From JBCBDX01 sp039815825 (GTDB lineage: Bacteria > Pseudomonadota > Alphaproteobacteria > Rhizobiales > Rhizobiaceae): a stretch of 64,000 bases of DNA. A program made the translations under genes and the position numbers. The stretch spans positions 1 to 64,000 of the forward strand of contig JBCBYO010000004.1 of the NCBI GenBank assembly GCA_039815825.1, read 5' to 3'. Positions 16,640 to 25,741 of the stretch are shown in pieces. The notes beneath the pieces are model-generated. The model searched no databases. It was not told the DNA's origin and saw only the letters and a program-made list of their open reading frames with translations. How positions within the stretch are numbered: the stretch's first letter is position 1; each line of letters starts with the position of its first letter.

Positions 16640-17680
16640 ATGCGTAAAGCACTCGTGCTTGCCGCGGCTGTGTCCGTGGCACTTACATCTACTGCATTGG
16701 CCGGCAGCCACAGCGTCACCGTTGGCGTTAGCTGGTCAAACTTCCAGGAAGAGCGTTGGAAAACTGACGAAGCTGCGATCAAAGGCGCTTTGGAAGCAGC
16801 TGGCGCAACTTACGTTTCTGCAGATGCGCAGTCATCTTCTGCCAAGCAGCTTGCAGACGTTGAAAGCTTGATCGCTCAAGGCGTTGATGCGCTGATCATT
16901 CTTGCGCAAGATGCTCAAGCCATTGGCCCAGCTGTTCAGGCTGCTGCTGACGAAGGTATTCCGGTTGTCGGCTACGACCGTTTGATCGAAGATCCACGCG
17001 CTTTCTACCTGACATTCGACAACATCGAAGTTGGCCGTATGCAAGCTCGTGCCGTTTTGGCTGCGCAGCCAGAAGGCAATTATGTGATGATCAAAGGCTC
17101 ACCGACCGATCCAAACGCCGACTTCCTTCGCGGTGGTCAGCAAGAAGTGTTGCAGGAAGCCATTGATTCCGGCGCAATTACCATTGTTGGTGAAGCTTAT
17201 ACCGACGGTTGGTTGCCAGCAAACGCTCAGCGTAACATGGAGCAGATCCTGACGGCGCAAGACAATGGTGTTGACGCGGTTGTTGCTTCAAACGACGGTA
17301 CAGCCGGTGGTGTTGTTGCTGCTCTTACAGCGCAGGGCATGGAAGGTATTCCAGTATCCGGCCAGGACGGCGACCATGCAGCGCTGAACCGTGTCGCTCT
17401 TGGCACGCAGACTGTTTCTGTCTGGAAAGATGCGCGTGAACTGGGCAAAGCTGCCGGCGAGATTGCCGTCGCTTTGGCTGGCATGGGCGATGGTGCCATG
17501 ATGTCTGACATTGATGGTTCCACAAAGTGGACATCACCAGGTGGCACAGAGATGACAGCACGTTTCCTCGCGCCAGTTCCAGTGACAGCTGATAATCTTT
17601 CAGTTGTTGTTGATGCGGGTTGGATCACGCAAGAGGCACTCTGCCAAGGCGTTTCCGGCGGTCCTGCTCCTTGTAACTGA
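16640..17680 (+). CDS. xylF: D-xylose ABC transporter, periplasmic binding protein
   Basis: 346 residues with a signal peptide (MRKALVLAAAVSVALTSTALAG) and a type I periplasmic binding fold: GVSWSNFQEERWKTDEAAIKGAL, then ADVESLIAQGVDALIILAQDA, VVGYDRLI, KGSPTDPNADFLRGGQQEVL and ASNDGTAGGVVAAL, all typical of XylF. It captures xylose for the XylHG permease encoded next. A strong ribosome site (AGGGAGGA) precedes the ATG. It is separated from xylH by a hairpin terminator, which usually makes the binding protein more abundant than the membrane parts. Codon and base use look like those of other highly expressed genes here (the other binding proteins). Confidence 0.95.
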   Translation: MRKALVLAAAVSVALTSTALAGSHSVTVGVSWSNFQEERWKTDEAAIKGALEAAGATYVSADAQSSSAKQLADVESLIAQGVDALIILAQDAQAIGPAVQAAADEGIPVVGYDRLIEDPRAFYLTFDNIEVGRMQARAVLAAQPEGNYVMIKGSPTDPNADFLRGGQQEVLQEAIDSGAITIVGEAYTDGWLPANAQRNMEQILTAQDNGVDAVVASNDGTAGGVVAALTAQGMEGIPVSGQDGDHAALNRVALGTQTVSVWKDARELGKAAGEIAVALAGMGDGAMMSDIDGSTKWTSPGGTEMTARFLAPVPVTADNLSVVVDAGWITQEALCQGVSGGPAPCN

Positions 17681-17706
17681 TCAATCAGTTTCCGATCAAA
17701 AATCAG

Positions 17707-17735
17707 CCACCGTCCCAAGGGGCGGTGGTTTTCTT
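17707..17735 (+). terminator. Intra-operon hairpin terminator after xylF
   Basis: CCACCG pairs with CGGTGG (17707-17712 with 17723-17728), extended inward by TCCC/GGGG with one G-T pair, and followed by TTTTCTT. It lies 26 bases after the xylF stop and before the xylH ribosome site, so it probably attenuates transcription into xylHGB. Confidence 0.8.
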
Positions 17736-17758
17736 AAACCAATCCCGTGGAGCAAGCC

Positions 17759-19069
17759 ATGAGTGACGCTACGGTCACCGACGGCGCGCCCGCAGCTGAA
17801 GGCGCGGCACGCAAGTCCCTCTTACAAACACTGGAAGTTGACACGCGCCTCTTGGGCATGATCGGGGCTTTCATTGTCCTTTGCCTAGCGTTTCACCTCA
17901 TCACCGATGGGCGCTTTTTGACGCCGCGCAACATTTTTAACCTAACGATCCAAACGGTGTCAGTTGCGATCATGGCCACTGGCATGGTGTTCATCATCGT
18001 CACCAGGCATATCGATCTTTCGGTTGGCTCTTTGCTTGCCACTTGTTCTGCGATGATGGCGATGACGCAAACGTTTGTGGCGCCGGAACTCTTGGGCCTT
18101 GGCCTTGGCAATCCGATGACCGCGCCGATTGCCATCATTGTTGGATTGGCAACGGGCGTCGCGATCGGTGCCTTTCATGGTTACCTTGTCGGCTATCTGA
18201 CAATCCCGGCCTTTATCGTAACGCTGGGCGGCTTGCTTATCTGGCGAAATGTCGCCTGGTATTTGACGAGCGGTCAAACCATCGGCCCGCTTGATGCAAA
18301 CTTCCAGCTTTTTGGCGGTATCGGCGGCACACTTGGTGAAACGTGGAGCTGGGTGTTCGGCGTACTTGCTTCGGTTGCGGCGGTTGCAGCGCTTTTGTCA
18401 GCGCGGCGCAACAAGATTACCCATGAGTTTCCTGTCAAACCCCTGTGGGCTGAATTTGCCCTTGGCGCGATCATCGTTGGCGCGATCATGGGCTTTATTG
18501 GTATTTTGAATTCCTATGAAATTCCGACCAATCGTTTGCGCCGAATGTTTGAAGCGCGCGGCGAAACGATGCCGGAAGGTTTGAGCGTCGGCTATGGTTT
18601 GCCCATCTCGGTGCTACTGTTAATTGCAGTGGCTTTCGTGATGACGCTCGTCGCAAAACGCACCAGGCTTGGTCGCTACATCTTCGCCACCGGTGGCAAT
18701 CCGGACGCAGCTGAATTGTCAGGTATCAATACCCGTATGCTGACGGTGAAGGTCTTCGCCATTATGGGCGCTCTTTGTGCGATCTCAGCTATTGTCGCGT
18801 CTGCGCGCTTGACGTTTCACTCCAATGACATCGGCACGCTTGATGAACTGCGGGTCATTGCCGCTGCGGTGATTGGCGGCACGGCCCTGTCGGGTGGTCT
18901 CGGGACGATTTACGGTGCCATCCTCGGTGCCTTGATCATGCAATCGTTGCAATCAGGCATGGCAATGGTCGGCGTTGATGCGCCATTCCAGAACATTGTC
19001 GTTGGCACGGTGCTTGTTGCCGCGGTCCTGATTGACATCATCTATCGCAAACGTACGGGGGATAAATAA
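17759..19069 (+). CDS. xylH: D-xylose ABC transporter permease
   Basis: 436 residues, an RbsC/XylH-family inner-membrane permease with about ten or more hydrophobic segments. The hallmark region is ILVT-like MVFIIVTRHIDLSVGSLLATCSAMMA, and the C-terminal signature is TGGNPDAAELSGINTRMLTVKVFAIMGALCAISAIVASARL followed by AAAVIGGTALSGGLGTIYGA. I take ATG 17759, which follows GTGGAG, over the GTG at 17747. The stop and the xylG start overlap as TAATG. It works with XylF and XylG to import xylose. Confidence 0.94.
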   Translation: MSDATVTDGAPAAEGAARKSLLQTLEVDTRLLGMIGAFIVLCLAFHLITDGRFLTPRNIFNLTIQTVSVAIMATGMVFIIVTRHIDLSVGSLLATCSAMMAMTQTFVAPELLGLGLGNPMTAPIAIIVGLATGVAIGAFHGYLVGYLTIPAFIVTLGGLLIWRNVAWYLTSGQTIGPLDANFQLFGGIGGTLGETWSWVFGVLASVAAVAALLSARRNKITHEFPVKPLWAEFALGAIIVGAIMGFIGILNSYEIPTNRLRRMFEARGETMPEGLSVGYGLPISVLLLIAVAFVMTLVAKRTRLGRYIFATGGNPDAAELSGINTRMLTVKVFAIMGALCAISAIVASARLTFHSNDIGTLDELRVIAAAVIGGTALSGGLGTIYGAILGALIMQSLQSGMAMVGVDAPFQNIVVGTVLVAAVLIDIIYRKRTGDK

Positions 19070-19833
19070 TGGTTGATAGAACTGGAACACCCCTTGTTGA
19101 GATGCGCGATATTTCCATCGCGTTTGGCGGTATCAAGGCTGTTGATCATGTCACCGTTGACCTTTTTCCGGGCGAAGTCGTTGGGCTTTTGGGCCACAAC
19201 GGTGCTGGCAAATCGACGCTGATCAAATGCCTGTCGGGTGCCTATCAGGCTGATGCTGGCGACGTGTTCGTCAACGGCACAAAGGCCACAATCCGAAACC
19301 CCCGTGATGCGCGCGGATACAATATTGAGACCATCTACCAAACGCTGGCGTTGGCGGATAATCTAGACGCTGCCTCAAACCTTTTTCTTGGCCGCGAACT
19401 GACAACGCCGCTTGGCTTTGTCGATGATGCGGGCATGGAAGCGGAAACCCGGAAGATCATGGGTCGCCTCAATCCGAATTTCAAAAAATTCTCAGCGCCG
19501 GTTTCGGCGTTATCGGGTGGTCAACGTCAGTCAGTCGCCATCGCACGTGCGGTTTATTTCAACGCCAAGATCCTGATCATGGATGAACCAACTGCGGCGC
19601 TTGGGCCGCAGGAAACGCAGATGGTGTCGGAACTGATCCAGGAGCTTAAGAAGGATGGCCTTGGCATTTTCCTGATCGACCATGATGTGCATCAGGTTAA
19701 AGAGCTTTGTGATCGCGCCGCTGTTATGAAGAATGGCCAGCTGGTCGGTGTCGTGAATGTTGACGAGGTGACGACCGACGACCTTTTGGCGATGATCATT
19801 GCAGGCAAAAAGCCTGAGCAGTTGGCTGCCTGA
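19069..19833 (+). CDS. xylG: D-xylose ABC transporter ATP-binding protein
   Basis: 254-residue ABC ATPase with Walker A GHNGAGKST, signature LSGGQRQSVAIARA, Walker B ILIMDEPTAALG and switch His in FLIDHDVHQVKELCDR. Enterobacterial XylG/RbsA proteins are about 500 residues with two fused nucleotide-binding domains. This one has a single domain, as in many alphaproteobacterial xylose/fructose (FrcA-type) systems, and would act as a homodimer. It overlaps xylH by one base and is 5 bases from xylB. It supplies the ATPase for XylH. Confidence 0.92.
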   Translation: MVDRTGTPLVEMRDISIAFGGIKAVDHVTVDLFPGEVVGLLGHNGAGKSTLIKCLSGAYQADAGDVFVNGTKATIRNPRDARGYNIETIYQTLALADNLDAASNLFLGRELTTPLGFVDDAGMEAETRKIMGRLNPNFKKFSAPVSALSGGQRQSVAIARAVYFNAKILIMDEPTAALGPQETQMVSELIQELKKDGLGIFLIDHDVHQVKELCDRAAVMKNGQLVGVVNVDEVTTDDLLAMIIAGKKPEQLAA

Positions 19834-19838
19834 CCGCG

Positions 19839-21278
19839 ATGTATATTGGCATTGATCTTGGTACATCAGGCTTGAAAGCTGTCCTCGTCGATGATGATCA
19901 ACGCATTATCGACGAGGCGCATGCTGCTTTGACTGTTGACCGGCCGCATCCGGGCTGGTCTGAGCAAGATGCCAATAGCTGGTTGGATGCTGCTGATGCG
20001 GTGTTGGCTGGGTTGGCCAAGCGGCATTCGCTGGGTTCTGTTGGCGCCATTGGGCTCTCTGGCCAAATGCATGGCGCAACATTACTTGATGCTTCTGATA
20101 AGCCGCTTCGACCGTGTATTTTATGGAACGACACCCGATCCGCCGATGAAGCCGCGGCGTTAGATGGCGATCCGCAGTGGCGGGAAAAATCTGGCAATAT
20201 CGTTTTTCCGGGCTTTACTGCACCCAAGCTTGCTTGGGTGCGTATCCATGAACCGGCAATTTTTGAAAAGACAGCGAAGGTCCTTCTGCCCAAAGATTTT
20301 CTGCGCTTGTGGCTGACTGGCGAGCATGTCTCGGAGATGTCAGACAGTGCGGGAACAAGCTGGCTCTATGTTGCAAAGCGCGATTGGGATGATGGGCTGT
20401 TGGCCGCAACCGGGCTTGATAGATCCCATATGCCAGCCCTTGTGGAAGGGTCGGCGGTTTCCGGCAAATTGCGCAGCGAACTGGCGGCGAAATTCGGTTT
20501 TGCAGATAATGTGGTCATTGCTGGCGGCGGCGGGGACAATGCAGCTTCTGCAATCGGGGTAGGTGTCGCGACACCTGGGACCGCTTTTGTTTCACTTGGT
20601 ACGTCGGGCGTTTTGTTTGCATCATGCCCATCTTACTCGCCGGATGCACAAACAGCTGTACACACTTTTTGCCACGCCTTGCCTGACACTTGGCATCAGA
20701 TGGGTGTGATTTTGTCGGCAACAGATTCGCTGGAGTGGTTCGCGCGTCTTACTGGTGCAACGGCCTCGGAGCTAACCGCACCTTTAAAGACATTACGCGC
20801 ACCGGGTCGAGCTTTGTTCTTGCCTTACCTTGGCGGAGAACGCACCCCGCACAATGACGCGCAAGTCCGCGGTTCTTTGCTGGGTATCGAGCATCTTGCA
20901 GATCGCACCGCAGTAGCACAGGCGATCCTGGAAGGTGTCGTACATGCGATCCGCGATTGCCGTGACGCACTGGCAAAAACCGGTACCACAATCGACAACC
21001 TGTTGGCTGTTGGTGGCGGCAGCCGATCAGACTATTGGTTGAACGCGGTTGCCACTTCGCTTGATGTACCCGTTTCGAGGCCGGTGGCTGGTGACTTTGG
21101 CGGTGCTTTTGGGGCAGCGCGTCTGGCAATGATGGCGGTCCATGGTGTTGAGCAGCAATATTTGACGCAGCCACCTGTTGAGGCGGTTTTTGAACCCAAA
21201 GCTGATTTGCGCGATGCATATACCGAAGCACATGGGCGGTACAAAGAAGCCTACAGAACCACGCGTTTGGTCAGCTAG
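19839..21278 (+). CDS. xylB: Xylulokinase
   Basis: 479-residue FGGY-family carbohydrate kinase. The N-terminal phosphate loop is IGIDLGTSGLKAVLVD, followed by GLSGQMHGATLLD, PCILWNDTRS, the catalytic-Asp region VIAGGGGDNAASAIGVG, and the ATP-binding segment LLAVGGGSRSDYWLNAVA. It phosphorylates D-xylulose to xylulose 5-phosphate for the pentose phosphate pathway. It is the last gene of the xylFHGB operon, 5 bases after xylG. The partner enzyme, xylose isomerase, lies 5.3 kb further on. Confidence 0.95.
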   Translation: MYIGIDLGTSGLKAVLVDDDQRIIDEAHAALTVDRPHPGWSEQDANSWLDAADAVLAGLAKRHSLGSVGAIGLSGQMHGATLLDASDKPLRPCILWNDTRSADEAAALDGDPQWREKSGNIVFPGFTAPKLAWVRIHEPAIFEKTAKVLLPKDFLRLWLTGEHVSEMSDSAGTSWLYVAKRDWDDGLLAATGLDRSHMPALVEGSAVSGKLRSELAAKFGFADNVVIAGGGGDNAASAIGVGVATPGTAFVSLGTSGVLFASCPSYSPDAQTAVHTFCHALPDTWHQMGVILSATDSLEWFARLTGATASELTAPLKTLRAPGRALFLPYLGGERTPHNDAQVRGSLLGIEHLADRTAVAQAILEGVVHAIRDCRDALAKTGTTIDNLLAVGGGSRSDYWLNAVATSLDVPVSRPVAGDFGGAFGAARLAMMAVHGVEQQYLTQPPVEAVFEPKADLRDAYTEAHGRYKEAYRTTRLVS

Positions 21279-21316
21279 CAGTTGAATGCAGCTTGTCGGC
21301 GTGGCATGGCTCGCCC

Positions 21317-22111
21317 ATGCAATTTGTTCAAGTTAACGACGTTACTCTCCACTATCAGATCATCGGCGCGCCAAAAGACAAGCCGGCGATTGTCTTCTCC
21401 AATTCATTGGGTTCGGATTTTCGCATCTGGCGTGATGTGATCGTTCGCCTCGTGGGCGACATGCAGATTGTCACTTATGACAAGCGGGGACACGGTCTCT
21501 CCGATGTGGGCGATGCAGAATATTCTATTGATCTTCACGCCGATGATTTGGCGGGGCTGATGGATCATTTGGGTATGAAAGGCGCTTTTGTATGCGGGCT
21601 TTCAGTGGGTGGCATGATCGCCCAAGCGCTAGCTGCCAAACGCAACGACCTGGTCAAAGGACTGCTTCTTGTTGATACCGGCCACAAGATCGGCCCGAAG
21701 CAAAACTGGCAAGAGCGCATTGACGCGGTGAAGGCCAACGGGATCGCGCCACTTGCGCCCCAGATTTTGGATCGTTGGACCACAAAGCAGTGGGCCGAGC
21801 AGAATGCTCACGAGATCCCTGGCTATCGTAACATGGTCTCGCGCCAACCCGTCGAGGGGTACATTGGAACCTGTGCAGCGATCCGAGACGCGGACCTCAC
21901 AGAGAGTTCTTCAACGCTGCCCATGCCCGTATCTGTGATTGTTGGCGATCAGGACGTTGTAACACCGCCCGCGCTTGGGCTGGAGCTTTCGAAGCTTGTT
22001 CCCGACGGGCGCTATGATGAAATCAAAGATTGCGGCCATCTGCCATGCCTTGAGCATGCGCCTTTGCTGTCAGAGATCATCAAGGCTTTCGTTGCCGATG
22101 TGAATGGATGA
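21317..22111 (+). CDS. pcaD: 3-Oxoadipate enol-lactonase-like alpha/beta hydrolase
   Basis: 264 residues from ATG 21317 (MQFVQVNDVTLHYQI). An earlier TTG at 21293 is possible but unneeded. The PcaD-like features are NSLGSDFRIWRDVI near the oxyanion hole, YDKRGHGLSD, the nucleophile elbow GLSVGG, the acid in VGDQDVVTP, and the late His in DCGHLPCLEHA. PcaD opens 3-oxoadipate enol-lactone in the beta-ketoadipate route, but no other pca gene is in the window, so the substrate may differ (a sugar lactone is possible after xylB). Its last 42 bases overlap the convergent permease gene. Confidence 0.75.
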   Translation: MQFVQVNDVTLHYQIIGAPKDKPAIVFSNSLGSDFRIWRDVIVRLVGDMQIVTYDKRGHGLSDVGDAEYSIDLHADDLAGLMDHLGMKGAFVCGLSVGGMIAQALAAKRNDLVKGLLLVDTGHKIGPKQNWQERIDAVKANGIAPLAPQILDRWTTKQWAEQNAHEIPGYRNMVSRQPVEGYIGTCAAIRDADLTESSSTLPMPVSVIVGDQDVVTPPALGLELSKLVPDGRYDEIKDCGHLPCLEHAPLLSEIIKAFVADVNG

Positions 22112-22933
22112 TGCGGCTCGCGCAGCGCTTATTTCTCGCCAGACAAAAGCAGCGATGAATAACGCAGTGAGTATCAGGATTATGGTCGGCGCTGGCGCGC
22201 TGTCGAGAAAGAAACTGGCGTAAACACCGCCCAAGCCTGCAGTCACGTTGATACAAACAGCCAGTAGCAGCATTTTACCGAATTGACGTGTCATCAAAAA
22301 GGCGATGGCGCCCGGTGCGATCAGCAACCCGATCGCCAAAATGATCCCGACCGCCGAAAGCGTGGCGACAATGGTGAGCGATATTGCGGCCAATAGCCCA
22401 TAGTGAAAAATGTTAACGGGCAGGGCGATTGCCCGTGCATGCGTTTCATCAAATGCGTGAACCAACAGGTCCCGCCATCGCACTAAAACCGCCAGCGTTA
22501 CAAGTCCGCCAATGATACCAGCGGTCCAAAGATCGGCTGGGCCAACGCCAAGCATGTTGCCAAACAAAATATGGTCGAGATGTAGGCTGGTGTTGATGTG
22601 GGTATAGAGCACAAGGCCGAGCCCAAACATGCCGGCAAAGACGACGCCCATTACTGTATCGCGCTTAACGCGACTGTTGTCGGCGATAAAACCCGTCGCC
22701 AGCGCACAAATCATACCTGAGATGAAAGCGCCGATGATCAAAGGTAAGTTGGTGATATAGGCTAGCACGATCCCGGGAAGGACAGCGTGAGAGATCGCAT
22801 CACCAATCAGCGACCATCCTTTCAATACCAGGTAACAGGACAAGAGCGCGGTCGGCACTGCAACGATTGCGCTGATCCAAAACGCGTTGATCATAAACGG
22901 CAATTGGAACGGCAGGAGCAACTCGTCCATCAT
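22070..22933 (-). CDS. sitD: Mn2+/Fe2+ ABC transporter permease, SitD type
   Basis: 287-residue ABC-3 family permease with about eight hydrophobic helices. The family motif is visible as CYLVLKGWSLIGDAISHAVLPG in the N-terminal third and SLTIVATLSAVGIILAIGLLIAPGAIAFLM in the C-terminal half. It pairs with the next permease as a heterodimer. Its start overlaps the stop of the upstream permease by 4 bases, making it the last gene of the binding protein - ATPase - permease - permease operon. The 3' end is antisense to the end of the PcaD-like gene over 42 bases. Confidence 0.88.
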   Translation of the reverse strand: MMDELLLPFQLPFMINAFWISAIVAVPTALLSCYLVLKGWSLIGDAISHAVLPGIVLAYITNLPLIIGAFISGMICALATGFIADNSRVKRDTVMGVVFAGMFGLGLVLYTHINTSLHLDHILFGNMLGVGPADLWTAGIIGGLVTLAVLVRWRDLLVHAFDETHARAIALPVNIFHYGLLAAISLTIVATLSAVGIILAIGLLIAPGAIAFLMTRQFGKMLLLAVCINVTAGLGGVYASFFLDSAPAPTIILILTALFIAAFVWREISAARAASSIHIGNESLDDL

Positions 22934-23847
22934 TCTGCTGCCTGCATTGGAAGTGTTGCCGCCGTTTGCGGTGTCTGGTCGGGGGCCGGTTTTTGTGGCG
23001 AACGGCCTTCTCGGCCGCGTTTGCGAGCGGCAAGCAAACCATGTTTGGGCGCAAACACAAATGCGGTGAGAAAAGCTAATGTTTGAAGGCAGATGATAAT
23101 ACCGCCGGTTGCTCCGTCCAAAAAGAATGACGCATACGCTCCGATGAAACTTGAAAGCACGCCGATTGCGATTGCGATGATCAGGACATGCGAAAAGCGG
23201 TCCGACAGGAGGTAGGCCGTCGCGCCGGGCGTAACCACCATCGCTATCACTAGGAACGCGCCGACGGTTTGCAGGGCTGCCACGCAGCTAGCCGCGAGCA
23301 ATGTAAAGAATAGCAGTTTGTGGCGTGACGGGCTGATGCCAACAGACCGCGCGTGGTTCTCGTCGAAAAAGACGAGCATCAAATCCTTCCACTTCATGGC
23401 CAGGATGAAAAGTGTGATCGAACCGATCAACACCAGCTGTAAGGTGTCTGAGGGTGTGATCGCCAGAATGTTGCCGAGCGTGATGGTTTTAATGTCGACC
23501 GACGTGGGTGCGATTGATGCCATGAAAAGGCCGAGGCCAAAGAATGACGTGAATATCAGGCCGATAATCGCGTCTTGTCTGAGCCCGGTTCTATTATTCA
23601 AAAACAGCATGGATCCGGCCGCCAATCCGCCCGCTAAAAACGCGCCGAGCGCAAAGGGTAGACCGAGCATATATGCGCCGGCGACACCCGGAACGATGGC
23701 GTGGCTAAGCGCGTCACCAATGAGCGACCAGCCTTTCAGCATCAAATAACAAGAAAGAAATGCGCAAACGGCGCCGACCAAAGCAGACACCCACATGGCA
23801 TTGACCATGTACTGATAGTTAAATGGTTGGGCGAGCGTCTCAATCAT
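22930..23847 (-). CDS. sitC: Mn2+/Fe2+ ABC transporter permease, SitC type
   Basis: About 305 residues, ABC-3 family permease with CYLMLKGWSLIGDALSHAIVPGVAGAYMLG and a C-terminal VGAFLVIAMVVTPGATAYLLSDR segment. I chose ATG 23847 (MIETLAQPFNYQYM), which overlaps the ATPase stop by 8 bases. A longer frame from 23901 would begin inside the ATPase gene with a Ser/Thr-rich leader. The C-terminus (AARKRGREGRSPQKPAPDQTPQ) is a hydrophilic, proline-rich cytoplasmic tail. It is paralogous to the following permease, as in SitCD systems. Confidence 0.88.
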   Translation of the reverse strand: MIETLAQPFNYQYMVNAMWVSALVGAVCAFLSCYLMLKGWSLIGDALSHAIVPGVAGAYMLGLPFALGAFLAGGLAAGSMLFLNNRTGLRQDAIIGLIFTSFFGLGLFMASIAPTSVDIKTITLGNILAITPSDTLQLVLIGSITLFILAMKWKDLMLVFFDENHARSVGISPSRHKLLFFTLLAASCVAALQTVGAFLVIAMVVTPGATAYLLSDRFSHVLIIAIAIGVLSSFIGAYASFFLDGATGGIIICLQTLAFLTAFVFAPKHGLLAARKRGREGRSPQKPAPDQTPQTAATLPMQAAE

Positions 23848-24709
23848 CGGAGATGTTCTCGCCAGGCTTGTCGTCGTAGAGAACGAACGGGCGCTCATCA
23901 TCGGTGAAGATGGTCACCTTGCGTTCGTCATCATCATCGTGAAGTTGCTGCCCGCCCAGTGTGAACTGGCGCAAGACCCCACCGAAAGCGACCTCCAAAT
24001 TGTGCGGCGTAAACACTTCTTCGGTCAGACCGTGCGCCAGGACCGTCCCCTTGATCAGGATGGTGCGATCGCAAAATTCTGGCACCGATCCCAAATTGTG
24101 GGTCGATATGAGGATGACGCGCCCTTCGTCGCGCAGGGCGCGCAAGAGTTCGATGATCTGGCGTTCAGTCTTGACGTCCACACCGGTGAATGGCTCGTCG
24201 AGCAAGATCACTTGCCCATCCTGTGCAAGCGCACGCGCCAGAAACACGCGTTGACGTTGGCCGCCTGACAGTTCGCCTATTTGGCGTTTGCGAAATTCGA
24301 TCATGTTGACCCGCGCCAACGCTTCATCGACTGCTTTTCGATCTGCTTTCCTGGGGATGCGGAGCATGTTCATGTGCGGATAGCGACCCATCATCACCAC
24401 ATCTTCGACCAGCACGGGGAACGACCAATCCACTTCTTCGGCCTGGGGCACATAGGCGATGAGATTGGCTTGCAAAGCGGACTTCACCGATTGACCCAAA
24501 ACCGCGATGTCGCCGGTTGCCGCCGGCACAAAGCCCATAATCGCCTTGAAGAGCGTCGACTTTCCCGATCCGTTTACGCCGACCAAAGCGGCAATTGTGC
24601 CGGTTGGGAGCGCGAAGCTGGTGTCGCGCAAAGCCGTATGGCCATTTCGGTAGGTTACCGAAAGGCCATCGACGGCAATGCCCTGAACTGTCATTTCGGC
24701 TGGCGCCAT
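23840..24709 (-). CDS. sitB: Mn2+/Fe2+ ABC transporter ATP-binding protein, SitB type
   Basis: 289-residue ABC ATPase with Walker A GVNGSGKST, signature LSGGQRQRVFLARAL, Walker B VILLDEPFTGVD and switch His in LISTHNLG. The C-terminal 35 residues form a strongly acidic tail (DDDDERKVTIFTDDERPF), a feature of rhizobial SitB/AztA-like proteins that may bind metal. The start overlaps the binding-protein stop as TAATG. It energises SitCD. Confidence 0.9.
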   Translation of the reverse strand: MAPAEMTVQGIAVDGLSVTYRNGHTALRDTSFALPTGTIAALVGVNGSGKSTLFKAIMGFVPAATGDIAVLGQSVKSALQANLIAYVPQAEEVDWSFPVLVEDVVMMGRYPHMNMLRIPRKADRKAVDEALARVNMIEFRKRQIGELSGGQRQRVFLARALAQDGQVILLDEPFTGVDVKTERQIIELLRALRDEGRVILISTHNLGSVPEFCDRTILIKGTVLAHGLTEEVFTPHNLEVAFGGVLRQFTLGGQQLHDDDDERKVTIFTDDERPFVLYDDKPGENISDD

Positions 24710-25611
24710 TAGTTCAAACTTTCGCTCAGCCCATCGAGAATTGTTTGGCTGGTGACTCTGAGAAGGTCCAGATAGGTCGGTACCGCACCATCTGCCTCGC
24801 TGAGACTATCGACATAAAGAACGCCGCCATAGGCTGCGCCCGTTTCACGCGCAACTTGCTTTGCTGGATCAGTGTTGACTGTCGATTCACAAAAAACGGT
24901 CGGGATATTGTTTCCCCGAACACCGTCAATCACAGAGCGAACCTGCTGCGGTGTTCCCACTTGGTCCGCATTCATGGGCCACAGGTACAGTTCTTTCAGG
25001 TTATAGTCGTCGGCGATGTAGGAGAAAGCGCCCTCGCATGTGACCAGCCAGCGGCGTTCGTCTGGCAGCGACCGGATCGCGTCTCGCATCGGCGCGATTA
25101 CATCGGCGATTTGACCTTTATAAATTTCCGCATTGGCGCGGTATATGTCCGCATTGTCGGGGTCAGCCTGAGCGAATGCTTCCGCGATGTTGTCGACATA
25201 GATTTTCGCGTTGGACAATGACATCCAGGCATGTGGATTTGGTTTTCCCTCATAGCTTCCACGGGCGATCGCGATGCCCTCGATGCCTTCGGTCAGGATA
25301 ACCGATTGTGCGTCGGGCAAATTGCGGAAGAACTGTTCAAACCACAGTTCTAGGTTCAAACCGTTCCAAAGCACCAGATCTGCGTCGCTTGCGCGCAGAA
25401 TATCGCGTGGTGTTGGCTCGTAACCATGGATTTCAGCTCCTGGCTTTGTAATGGATTCCACGATCGCAGCATCACCGGCGACATTTCTGGCCATATCGGC
25501 AATGACCGTGAACGTGGTCACAGCTTTCAGTTTTTCAGCATGCGCTGACAAAGTGCTGATCGGCAAAAAGGCAAGGCAGGCGCAAATGGACACGCGAAGG
25601 TCAAGTCGCAT
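24709..25611 (-). CDS. sitA: Mn2+/Fe2+ ABC transporter substrate-binding protein, SitA type
   Basis: 300 residues with a signal peptide (MRLDLRVSICACLAFLPISTLSAHA) and a cluster A-I metal-binding fold. The likely ligands are His in AEIHGYEPTP, His in KPNPHAWMSL, Glu in VTCEGAFSYIADDY and Asp in LYVDSLSEADG. A His-His-Glu-Asp set is typical of Mn2+/Fe2+ receptors, whereas ZnuA proteins have three His and a His-rich loop, which is absent here. This points to manganese or ferrous iron. It is first gene of sitABCD and divergent from a Fur-family regulator. Confidence 0.88.
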   Translation of the reverse strand: MRLDLRVSICACLAFLPISTLSAHAEKLKAVTTFTVIADMARNVAGDAAIVESITKPGAEIHGYEPTPRDILRASDADLVLWNGLNLELWFEQFFRNLPDAQSVILTEGIEGIAIARGSYEGKPNPHAWMSLSNAKIYVDNIAEAFAQADPDNADIYRANAEIYKGQIADVIAPMRDAIRSLPDERRWLVTCEGAFSYIADDYNLKELYLWPMNADQVGTPQQVRSVIDGVRGNNIPTVFCESTVNTDPAKQVARETGAAYGGVLYVDSLSEADGAVPTYLDLLRVTSQTILDGLSESLN

Positions 25612-25668
25612 GAATATCTCCTTCCATTCAGTCGCCTATCTAGTTATGGACGCGTCGAAGTTTGTCAA

Positions 25669-25689
25669 TGCACATGAGAACGATTTGCA
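25669..25689. promoter_or_regulatory. Candidate Fur/Mur operator upstream of sitA
   Basis: TGCACAT-gagaacg-ATTTGCA forms a 21-base interrupted palindrome (6 of 7 arm bases pair) midway between the divergent sitA and Fur-family genes. Fur/Mur sites of alphaproteobacteria often carry TGCA-ended arms, so this is a reasonable regulator site, but only one copy is seen. Confidence 0.4.
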
Positions 25690-25741
25690 AGAAGAAGAAT
25701 GCGGTTCTTGAAACCAATGGGCGAATAGGCAAAAAAGCGAC

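Noticed and set aside
24595..25221. 208-residue open frame antisense to sitA and sitB
   Set aside because: No recognisable domain; crosses the boundary of two firm genes.
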